NCBI RefSeq assembly: GCF_016900875.1
Contig: NZ_JAFEUM010000007.1
Location: forward strand, 62,001 to 126,000
Length of the DNA stretch: 64,000 bases
From: Vibrio ulleungensis
Lineage (GTDB): Bacteria > Pseudomonadota > Gammaproteobacteria > Enterobacterales > Vibrionaceae
Direction of reading: 5' to 3'
A program made the position numbers and the translations under genes. Position 1 is the stretch's first letter. The number at the start of each line of letters is the position of its first letter. This document shows, in pieces, positions 8,076-15,350 of the stretch. The notes below the pieces were generated by a model. That model made no database searches, was not told where the DNA came from, and worked only from the letters and a program-made list of their open reading frames with translations.

Positions 8076-8212
8076 ATCATTAAGTCGAAAAATGCGAGAC
8101 ACTATGTACAGATTGAGCCTTGTAGTCGTAGGCCAAACGAACAATTAAATCGTCACTTTGAGCTTTAGATATTGATGAAGTGCATATAGGTGAGTAGAGT
8201 TGAAAATGACCC

Positions 8213-8226
8213 ATCGTGTTCACGAT
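8213..8226. promoter_or_regulatory. Candidate operator, copy 2 (regulator side)
   Basis: ATCGTGTTCACGAT is an inverted repeat that differs from copy 1 at only two compensating positions (A-T becomes G-C), so the symmetry is kept. It ends 28 bp before the LysR-type start codon, where binding would suit autorepression. Confidence 0.6.
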
Positions 8227-8254
8227 AGATAACTCCAATTAGAGTATTAGGTTA

Positions 8255-9175
8255 ATGCGAAACGATATACCAAACTTTAATCTGCTGGCTGTGTTTGCCG
8301 CAGTCATGGAGCATGGAAGCTTTAGCCGCGCTGCGGATTATATGGATACAAACCAATCAACGATCAGCACCGCGATCAATCGTCTAAAAAAACAGATCGG
8401 GAAAGAACTGTTTATTCGTAAGGGGCGCGGAGTCGTTCCAACCACCTTTGCCAATAATTTGTATGCTCAGATTAAATTGCCTATTCAAGAGCTTAATAAT
8501 GTGTACAGTTCACTCGGTGAGTTTAACCCTAAACTCGCATCACGGCAGTTTGTGATCACCGCCCCTGAGCATCTTCAAGGGTTGTTGCTAGAGCAGTTTC
8601 ACGACAATCAATGTCCAAATCTAACACTCAAGGTGTTTGATCAAAAAGCGGATGATCAAAGAGTCTTCGACTCATTGCAAACACAGCAATACGATCTAAT
8701 GATTGATATTGTGCCGCCGACACACCACAACATTTTGTCCAAAAACTTATACTCGGGACAGTTTGCGATTGTCTGCAGTCATCAACACCCGCGCATTAAT
8801 GGGTCTTTAACCGTTGAGCAGTATTTGCAAGAAACTCATGCGGTTCTGGAGCGTACTAGGAAACAAATGCACACTCTCGCGCATTTTACCGATCTCGACC
8901 TGAGTCAGCGCAAGGTCTCGTATCATGGACGCTCTCTATTTAGTAATTTGTTAATGACCAGTCAATCGGAGTGCTTAACTGTGGTTCCATTGTCTATGGC
9001 AGAGCAGTACGCCGAGCGATTACAGCTACAAATACTGACGCCTCCATTTAACTATCAGCTTGTTAATAACTACATGATCTGGCTGAATAAAATGGACAAC
9101 GATCCGGCCCACCTTTGGCTTCGACAACGAATAACCGACATCATTGATCGCAACAAAAACTCTAACGAGGCCTAA
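8255..9175 (+). CDS. LysR-type transcriptional regulator, probable sulfatase regulator
   Basis: A 306-residue LysR-family protein. The helix-turn-helix spans about residues 8-67 (FAAVMEHGSFSRAADYMDTN, then STISTAINRLKKQIGKELF) and the effector domain runs from about 95 to 300. The ATG is preceded by AGG at 5 nt. It is divergent from the alkylsulfatase with 285 bp between them carrying a duplicated 14-bp palindrome, so it most likely regulates that gene; the inducer may be an alkyl sulfate or its alcohol. The HTH is of the subtype seen in LeuO/NhaR-like regulators with a short N-terminal lead. It ends at a terminator shared with ffh. Confidence 0.85.
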   Translation: MRNDIPNFNLLAVFAAVMEHGSFSRAADYMDTNQSTISTAINRLKKQIGKELFIRKGRGVVPTTFANNLYAQIKLPIQELNNVYSSLGEFNPKLASRQFVITAPEHLQGLLLEQFHDNQCPNLTLKVFDQKADDQRVFDSLQTQQYDLMIDIVPPTHHNILSKNLYSGQFAIVCSHQHPRINGSLTVEQYLQETHAVLERTRKQMHTLAHFTDLDLSQRKVSYHGRSLFSNLLMTSQSECLTVVPLSMAEQYAERLQLQILTPPFNYQLVNNYMIWLNKMDNDPAHLWLRQRITDIIDRNKNSNEA

Positions 9176-9207
9176 GCGTCCATTTTGGGTGTACATACCC
9201 GCATAAA

Positions 9208-9234
9208 AAAAGCGCTAACCGAGTTAGCGCTTTT
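9208..9234. terminator. Bidirectional terminator between the LysR-type gene and ffh
   Basis: A perfect 12-bp stem (AAAAGCGCTAAC with GTTAGCGCTTTT) and 3-nt loop, with A-rich and T-rich flanks, lies between two converging genes. Confidence 0.88.
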
Positions 9235-9259
9235 CTAAATGGATATTCGTTAGAGTGTA

Positions 9260-10645
9260 TTAACGACCAAATGGTCCGCCCATTCCACCCATACCGCCCA
9301 TGCCACCCATCATGCCTTGCATGTTGCGCATCATGCCGCGCATGCCACCTTTTTGCATCTTCTTCATCATTTTCTGCATTTGAGTGAACTGCTTCAGCAT
9401 ACGGTTGACGTCCTGAACCTGAGTACCAGAACCAGCTGCAATACGCTTTTTACGCGATCCTTTAATGATCTCTGGGCGCTTGCGCTCTTTCATGGTCATG
9501 GAACTGATCATCGCTTCCATCTGCTTAAACATTTTGTCGTCGACCTGATCTTTCACATTGTCTGGTAAATTCCCCATACCCGGGAGCTTATCCATCATGC
9601 CCATCATGCCGCCCATGTTTTGCATCTGCCCAAGTTGTTCGCGGAAGTCTTCTAAGTCGAAGCCTTTTTTCTCTTTGAACTTCTTAGCCATTTTTTCGGC
9701 GGATTGAGTATCGACATTACGCTGCAGATCTTCAATCAGTGACAACATGTCACCCATACCAAGAATACGTGAGGCAACACGATCTGGGTGGAAAGCTTCT
9801 AATGCGTCGGTCTTTTCACCGACACCCAAAAACTTAATCGGCTTGCCAGTAATATGACGAACAGACAGCGCAGCACCACCACGGGCATCACCATCGACTT
9901 TGGTTAAGATAACACCGGTTAATGGTAGAGCATCACCAAAGGCTTTAGCGGTATTTGCCGCATCTTGACCCGTCATTGCATCAACAACAAACAACGTTTC
10001 TACGGGCGTGATCGCGTTGTGAAGCTGCTGGATCTCGTCCATCATTTCTTCATCAATGGCTAAACGACCCGCGGTATCCACCAACAACACGTCGTAAAAT
10101 TTCTTTTTCGCGTGATCTATCGCTGCATTAGCGATATCGAGCGGCTTTTGATCCGCAGACGAAGGGAAGAAATCAACATTGACGTCATTGGCTAAGGTTT
10201 CCAACTGTTTTATCGCCGCAGGGCGATAGACGTCGGCAGACACAACCAATACTTTTTTCTTGTCGCGCTCAGTTAAGAGCTTCGCAAGTTTACCGACACT
10301 GGTAGTTTTACCCGCACCTTGTAGACCGGCCATCAATACGACCGCAGGCGGCTGCGCAGCTAAATCAAGTGCTTCGTTCGATTCCCCCATTACGGCTTCA
10401 AGTTCAGATTGAACAATCTTAATGAACTCTTGGCCAGGTGTGAGTGATTTGTGTACTTCTACACCTACCGCACCTTCTTTAACACGCTTAATGAAGTCCC
10501 GTACAACCGGTAAGGCAACGTCTGCCTCCAAAAGGGCCATGCGCACTTCACGCAGGGTCTCTTTAATATTGTCTTCAGTGAGTCGACCTTTGCCGCTAAT
10601 GTTTTTTAGCGATTTGGATAAGCGATCCGACAAATTTTCAAACAT
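9260..10645 (-). CDS. ffh: Signal recognition particle GTPase (Ffh/SRP54)
   Basis: A 461-residue GTPase that binds 4.5S RNA and signal sequences of nascent membrane proteins and delivers ribosomes to FtsY. It has an N domain (about 1-90) and a G domain with P-loop GLQGAGKTT (107-115), DTAGR and TKVDGDARGG. The methionine-rich M domain runs from about 300 to 435, and a low-complexity Gly/Met tail (MMGGMGGMGGMGGPFGR) ends the protein. The frame extends to 10702, but MFENLSDRLSKSL at 10645 is the conserved start. Unlike in E. coli and V. cholerae as I know them, no rpsP-rimM-trmD-rplS operon follows; a terminator and a convergent regulator do. Confidence 0.96.
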   Translation of the reverse strand: MFENLSDRLSKSLKNISGKGRLTEDNIKETLREVRMALLEADVALPVVRDFIKRVKEGAVGVEVHKSLTPGQEFIKIVQSELEAVMGESNEALDLAAQPPAVVLMAGLQGAGKTTSVGKLAKLLTERDKKKVLVVSADVYRPAAIKQLETLANDVNVDFFPSSADQKPLDIANAAIDHAKKKFYDVLLVDTAGRLAIDEEMMDEIQQLHNAITPVETLFVVDAMTGQDAANTAKAFGDALPLTGVILTKVDGDARGGAALSVRHITGKPIKFLGVGEKTDALEAFHPDRVASRILGMGDMLSLIEDLQRNVDTQSAEKMAKKFKEKKGFDLEDFREQLGQMQNMGGMMGMMDKLPGMGNLPDNVKDQVDDKMFKQMEAMISSMTMKERKRPEIIKGSRKKRIAAGSGTQVQDVNRMLKQFTQMQKMMKKMQKGGMRGMMRNMQGMMGGMGGMGGMGGPFGR

Positions 10646-10867
10646 ACTAAGTTTCGCTCTAAAATCCGATAAATTGGCACAAGTATACCCGAACACCACC
10701 ATGATAAGTAGCGCTTAACCTGACCATCCTCTCAGTTGTAAATGGGGGCATTGGTCAAAAATAAAACCTCAGAGCTAAAATTGGAGAGAAGTTGGGGTAT
10801 GTAAAGCCATCAACTCGCAACAAATTGTGTGTATAATGAGGGAATTGACACTCTTTCATCAAAGTAT

Positions 10868-11662
10868 ATGGACGCACTACTAGTCATATTAGCCATTGTT
10901 GCTTACAGCCTTGCTATGGCCGTGATCCTACCAGGATTGTTGCATAAAAAAGGTATCCCGATGTCCAAAGCACTGACACTTTCTGGTGTAGGACTGCTTG
11001 CGCATGGTGCGTTGACCGCGTCGTTAATATTTGAAGGCCAAGGGCAAAACTTAGGCTTACTGAATGTGACCTTATTGGTCAGTTTTATCATCTCCTGCGC
11101 GCTCACAATTACTATACCAAAAACCAAATTGTGGTTTTTGCTGCCAATTGCGTATGGATTTTCCATTCTAAATCTAATTGCAGCGACCTGGCTGCCTGTT
11201 GACTACATCACTCACCTTGAAGGACGAATTGGCATTGTCTTTCACGTATCGATGGCCCTATTTTCCTATGCTACGCTAACGATCGCTGCACTTTATGCGC
11301 TGCAGATGGCGTGGTTAGATTACAAACTCAAGCACAAGAACTCCCAAGCCCTTAATCCAAACTTACCACCGTTACTTAAAGTTGAGCGTCAATTGTTTAA
11401 CCTTATATTGGTCGGCACAGGATTACTGTCGGTGACACTCGTCACGGGACTTCTGTTTGTACCAGACATTTTCGCGTCAGGAAAAGGTCATAAAATTTTG
11501 TTCTCATTCGCTGCATGGATCATTTACAGCGTATTGATTTGGGGACATTTCAAACAAGGTTGGCGCGGTAATAAAGTCACTTGGATGACGCTAATTGGCG
11601 CGATATGCCTCACTTTAGGGTACTTCGGCAGCCGATTCGTGCGGGAAGTTTTATTGACTTAA
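10868..11662 (+). CDS. ypjD: Inner membrane protein of the CcsA/HemX-like family (YpjD)
   Basis: A 264-residue polytopic protein with about eight hydrophobic segments. It belongs to the cytochrome c assembly (CcsA/ResC-like) superfamily, but the heme-handling WWD motif of true CcsA is not evident, so its biochemical role is unclear. The frame opens at a GTG at 10829; the ATG at 10868 starts the first membrane helix (MDALLVILAIVAYSL) and is the better start. A TATAAT at 10832-10837 that would lie inside the longer frame supports this. It is divergent from ffh and followed by the CorB-type gene, as ypjD-yfjD are in E. coli. Confidence 0.88.
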   Translation: MDALLVILAIVAYSLAMAVILPGLLHKKGIPMSKALTLSGVGLLAHGALTASLIFEGQGQNLGLLNVTLLVSFIISCALTITIPKTKLWFLLPIAYGFSILNLIAATWLPVDYITHLEGRIGIVFHVSMALFSYATLTIAALYALQMAWLDYKLKHKNSQALNPNLPPLLKVERQLFNLILVGTGLLSVTLVTGLLFVPDIFASGKGHKILFSFAAWIIYSVLIWGHFKQGWRGNKVTWMTLIGAICLTLGYFGSRFVREVLLT

Positions 11663-11773
11663 CGTATTGAATAACCACTCAAGAACCCCAATAGATCATT
11701 GACAGCGCCTAGCGATTAGGTCATTAATTAACCATATCGACTCTCATAATTCGACTCACAAAGGACCATTGCA

Positions 11774-13039
11774 TTGGATAGTATATCCACCGAGCTTCTG
11801 TTTGGCTTGCTTGCCGGATTAATCATAATTTCTGGTTATTTCTCAGGCTCTGAAACGGGCATGATGTCTCTAAACCGTTACCGTTTAAAACATCTCTCTA
11901 AGCAAGGCCACAAAGGCGCTCAGCGAGTTGAAAAGATGCTTGGTCGCCCAGACCGCCTCATCGGCCTCATTCTCATCGGCAATAACCTCGTTAATATTCT
12001 TGCTTCTGCCATCGCCACCATTTTAGGTATGCGCCTGTATGGTGATGCCGGTGTGGCTATTTCTACCGGTCTACTCACCTTGGTGGTGCTGGTCTTTGCT
12101 GAGGTCACGCCAAAAACTCTAGCCGCTCTTCACCCTGAGCGTGTAGCGTTTCCAAGTAGTGTGGTACTCAGCGTTCTTATGCGTTTGCTGTCTCCATTGG
12201 TTATCTTGGTTAATGCCATTACCAATGGATTTTTGCGTTTGATTGGCATAGGTACCGCTCACACCGTTGAAGAGCACTTAAGCTCGGAAGAGTTGCGCAC
12301 CGTGGTGAATGAAGCAGGCAGCCTCATCCCAAGTCGCCACCAAGATATGCTCATTTCTATTCTGGATTTAGAGCACGTTACAGTGAACGACATAATGATC
12401 CCACGTAACGAAATCACCGGCATCGATATTAATGATGATTGGAAATCAATTGTTCGCCAACTGACCCACTCTCCGCATGGTCGAGTGGTGCTCTATCGCG
12501 ATCAAATAGATGAAGTGGTCGGCATGCTTAGGCTGCGTGAGGCTTATCGTCTAATGCTCGAGAAAAACGAGTTCAACAAAGAAACGCTACTAAGAGCTGC
12601 TGACGAGATCTACTTTATTCCAGAAGCCACACCGCTGAATGTTCAATTGCTCAAATTCCAGCGTAACAAAGAACGCATTGGCTTAGTGGTTGACGAATAT
12701 GGTGACATCATCGGTTTGGTGACACTAGAAGACATTTTAGAAGAGATTGTGGGTGAATTTACAACCTCGATCGCTCCAAGTTTGTCAGATGAGATCACCC
12801 CTCAAAATGACGGAAGCTTCCTAATCGAAGGCAGCACTAACATTCGCGACATCAACAAAGGACTAGGGTGGGCACTGCCTACAGACGGTCCCCGTACGTT
12901 GAATGGATTGATTGTTGAACATCTCGAAGATATTCCCGAGAGCCACTTGAGCATTGAAGTTGCCAACCACCCTATGGAAGTGGTTGAGTTTGCTGAAAAC
13001 AAAATCAAGATGGTTAAGGTCTACCCTCAACGAGGCTAA
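11774..13039 (+). CDS. corB: CorB/CNNM-type membrane protein (DUF21-CBS-CorC), YfjD homologue
   Basis: A 421-residue protein. It has a DUF21 transmembrane domain (about 1-185, with FSGSETGMMSLNRYR and IGNNLVNILASA), a CBS pair (about 205-325) and a CorC/HlyC domain (about 340-420). Family members are linked to magnesium or cobalt export. The start is a TTG at 11774, with AAAGGA about 10 nt upstream; the residues that follow match the E. coli YfjD N-terminus, so the rare codon is credible. It follows ypjD by 111 bp and ends at a terminator shared with luxS. Confidence 0.88.
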   Translation: MDSISTELLFGLLAGLIIISGYFSGSETGMMSLNRYRLKHLSKQGHKGAQRVEKMLGRPDRLIGLILIGNNLVNILASAIATILGMRLYGDAGVAISTGLLTLVVLVFAEVTPKTLAALHPERVAFPSSVVLSVLMRLLSPLVILVNAITNGFLRLIGIGTAHTVEEHLSSEELRTVVNEAGSLIPSRHQDMLISILDLEHVTVNDIMIPRNEITGIDINDDWKSIVRQLTHSPHGRVVLYRDQIDEVVGMLRLREAYRLMLEKNEFNKETLLRAADEIYFIPEATPLNVQLLKFQRNKERIGLVVDEYGDIIGLVTLEDILEEIVGEFTTSIAPSLSDEITPQNDGSFLIEGSTNIRDINKGLGWALPTDGPRTLNGLIVEHLEDIPESHLSIEVANHPMEVVEFAENKIKMVKVYPQRG

Positions 13040-13054
13040 ACCAACCAGTCAATA

Positions 13055-13080
13055 AAAAAGGAGCCATTTGGCTCCTTTTT
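13055..13080. terminator. Bidirectional terminator between corB and luxS
   Basis: A 12-bp inverted repeat (AAAAAGGAGCCA with TGGCTCCTTTTT) followed by more T lies between the converging corB and luxS genes. Confidence 0.87.
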
Positions 13081-13096
13081 TGATTCGAACTGATCG

Positions 13097-13612
13097 CTAT
13101 ACTTTTAGCTCGTTAAGCATAGAATCAGGCAGCGCTAAATCGTCATTTCTATTTACGCCTACACCCTTTGCAATAATATCTTCTGCAATGGCTTTTGCTT
13201 CTTCAAGCGAGTGCATAGCTGCGGTGCCGCATTGGTATTCGTTGAGCTCTGGGATCTTGTTTTGGCTCTCGACTTTTAGCACATCTTGCATTGCCGCTAA
13301 CCACGCGTCCGCAACCTGTTGTTCCGTCGGAGTACCGATAAGGCTCATGTAAAAGCCTGTACGACACCCCATAGGTGAAATGTCGATGATCTCAACGCTG
13401 TCACCATTAAGGTGCGCACGCATGAAGCCTGCGTACAAGTGCTCAAGAGTGTGAATTCCACGCTCAGACAATAGCGACTCGTTAGGTTGTGTAAAACGCA
13501 GATCGAACACAGTGATGGTATCGCCTGATGGGGTCTGCATTGTTTTTGCTACGCGAACCGCAGGGGCTGCCATGCGTGTATGATCTACAGTAAAGCTATC
13601 CAGTAATGGCAT
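13097..13612 (-). CDS. luxS: S-ribosylhomocysteine lyase (autoinducer-2 synthase)
   Basis: A 171-residue metalloenzyme that cleaves S-ribosylhomocysteine to homocysteine and DPD, the precursor of the quorum-sensing signal AI-2, while recycling the methyl cycle. The metal ligands H54 and H58 (HTLEH) and C128 (YQCGTA), and the conserved catalytic C83 (MGCRTGFY), are all present, so it should be active. The ATG at 13612 has AAAGGAGAG upstream; the longer frame to 13660 is not needed. It lies 63 bp downstream of gshA on the same strand, with a small hairpin between. LuxS in vibrios feeds the LuxPQ circuit; no receptor gene is in this window. Confidence 0.97.
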   Translation of the reverse strand: MPLLDSFTVDHTRMAAPAVRVAKTMQTPSGDTITVFDLRFTQPNESLLSERGIHTLEHLYAGFMRAHLNGDSVEIIDISPMGCRTGFYMSLIGTPTEQQVADAWLAAMQDVLKVESQNKIPELNEYQCGTAAMHSLEEAKAIAEDIIAKGVGVNRNDDLALPDSMLNELKV

Positions 13613-13629
13613 GACTTTCTCTCCTTTAG

Positions 13630-13647
13630 GTTGCCCTTTTAGGCAAC
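13630..13647 (-). other. Hairpin between gshA and luxS
   Basis: A 6-bp stem (GTTGCC/GGCAAC) with a 6-nt loop lies just before the luxS ribosome binding site. No T-run follows on the minus strand, so it is not a classical terminator. It might affect message stability or luxS translation. Confidence 0.45.
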
Positions 13648-13675
13648 GTTTTCGATTCAATTCTGTTTATTTAGT

Positions 13676-15256
13676 CTATTGATTTAAGTAATCAAAATAG
13701 TCGGCGAGGAAGGTATCAAAGTCCTTATCATCCGCCGCTTCAATATTTTGCTGTTTGAGTTCAGAGTCTTTTCGTTCATGCTCAAACGTGCAGTTACTAT
13801 AAACCCTAAATTCTCGTTTAGCATAAGAATTGGCATACTCTTCACCCAACAGTGAACCCACTGTCGTTTGGCCGCCACGAAGCTTGATATCGCGAAGCAG
13901 TTGACCCGATATGGTCAGCTCAGGATCGTCGATCCAAGTTTCAAATTTAGAGATCGCTTCTTTATAGAAGTGACCTCCTTTGGCGTTATCCATCTCAATG
14001 GCGATGGCTTTAAAGTCGACAAATATGCGTTTGGCCCACTCTTGAAGTGAAAGTTTTTCGCCTTCACAACCAATCGTCAGCATCAGGCCTTTCTCACGAC
14101 CCTTCTCAATTACCGAGTTCCAGTTCTCACGCCAGCAGTTGAGCTCGCAATCGTCCATAGGCGCCGAATCGCTCAGTGCGCACCATGTTAAGAATATATC
14201 CAAAAACAGGATCTGCTCTTTTTTGATACCGATTGAGCTGTAAGGGTTAACGTCAAGAGAGCGTACTTCAATATATTCGACACCTTCTCGGCCAAGCGCT
14301 TCTGACGGTTTTTCACCGTGACGAGCAACGCGTTTAGGGCGGATGGGGGCATAAAGTTCGTTTTCGATTTGCAGAACATTACTGTTCAACTGCTTGTACT
14401 CACCGTCGACTTTAACGCCGAGTTTGGCAAATTTCTCAGAGGGTGCACGAATGGCTGAATTCAACCCATCCAAGTAGTGGTCGAGCGAGTTAAAGCCTAT
14501 ATTTAATGAGCTCTGCTCACTGTTGGTGTAACCAAGATCACTTAATCTCAAAGACGTTGCCTTGGGCAAGTAGAGAGTGCCATTTAGATCTTCAAACTCT
14601 AAGTCGGTTTCACGACCGTTTAAAAACGACGAACAGATTGCTGGCGATGCGCCAAATAAGAACGGGATCAACCACCCAAAACGGTAGTAGTTTCTGATCA
14701 CGCCAAAGTATGCGTCAGATTGAGAGCCTTGTCTTTGCTGCGCATCTTGCTCACCAAACAATTCGTCCCAAAACGCTTGAGGGAATGAAAAGTTGAAATG
14801 AACACCCGAGATAATCTGCATCAAACTGCCGTAGCGGTTACGCAGACCTTCACGGTAAAGCGTTTTCATTTTGCCGCTATTCGACTGTCCGTACTGCGCC
14901 AAATTAATATCAGTTTCTGCACCAACGTAGCAAGGCATCGACATTGGCCACATTTTTTCATCACCTAATTGAGCTTGAGTGAAGTGGTGAATATCGGTTA
15001 ATTGATCTAGAAGCTCATTCACATCATGCGAAACAGGGGTAATAAACTCCAGTAACGATTCAGAATAGTCTGTAGTGATCCACTGGTGAGTAAGCGCCGA
15101 ACCGAGGGCTTTTGGATGTGGCGAAGTGGCTAAGCTCCAATCACCTTGATAGCGAAGTGTTTCACGCTCTACCCCGCGCCCTATGTGTAAAAAGGCGTCC
15201 TTGTTGCGTGCTACTCGACGAAGCCGCGTTGAAAAATCAGTCAAAACAGTAACCAC
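13676..15256 (-). CDS. gshA: Glutamate-cysteine ligase
   Basis: A 526-residue proteobacterial type 1 enzyme that joins glutamate and cysteine with ATP, the first and rate-limiting step of glutathione synthesis. Recognised segments include [11 protein letters not shown] (about 26-36), [26 protein letters not shown] and [17 protein letters not shown]. The length agrees with the family (about 518). No ATG fits the N-terminus. The frame opens with GTG at 15256 (AAGG close upstream), while a TTG four codons later (TTG ACT GAT TTT) matches the common vibrio start MTDF, so the real start is either. It is upstream of luxS on the same strand and has its own promoter region after the M16 gene terminator. 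Confidence 0.95.
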   Translation of the reverse strand: MVTVLTDFSTRLRRVARNKDAFLHIGRGVERETLRYQGDWSLATSPHPKALGSALTHQWITTDYSESLLEFITPVSHDVNELLDQLTDIHHFTQAQLGDEKMWPMSMPCYVGAETDINLAQYGQSNSGKMKTLYREGLRNRYGSLMQIISGVHFNFSFPQAFWDELFGEQDAQQRQGSQSDAYFGVIRNYYRFGWLIPFLFGASPAICSSFLNGRETDLEFEDLNGTLYLPKATSLRLSDLGYTNSEQSSLNIGFNSLDHYLDGLNSAIRAPSEKFAKLGVKVDGEYKQLNSNVLQIENELYAPIRPKRVARHGEKPSEALGREGVEYIEVRSLDVNPYSSIGIKKEQILFLDIFLTWCALSDSAPMDDCELNCWRENWNSVIEKGREKGLMLTIGCEGEKLSLQEWAKRIFVDFKAIAIEMDNAKGGHFYKEAISKFETWIDDPELTISGQLLRDIKLRGGQTTVGSLLGEEYANSYAKREFRVYSNCTFEHERKDSELKQQNIEAADDKDFDTFLADYFDYLNQ

Positions 15257-15314
15257 TTACCTTAAATGCGCCGTCCCCACTTCGCCCACTGCGAAAATGT
15301 GTGGCACTAAAAAA

Positions 15315-15340
15315 CAAAGGGGATTTTCCCATCCCCTTTG
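15315..15340 (-). terminator. Terminator after the M16 peptidase gene
   Basis: A perfect 10-bp stem (CAAAGGGGAT with ATCCCCTTTG) and 6-nt loop is followed on the minus strand by TTTTTT, 10 bp past the peptidase stop. Confidence 0.85.
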
Positions 15341-15350
15341 TATATGTTCG

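Noticed and set aside
13068..13352. A 94-codon plus-strand ORF after corB
   Set aside because: It begins inside the terminator and is antisense to the luxS coding region, including conserved LuxS residues.
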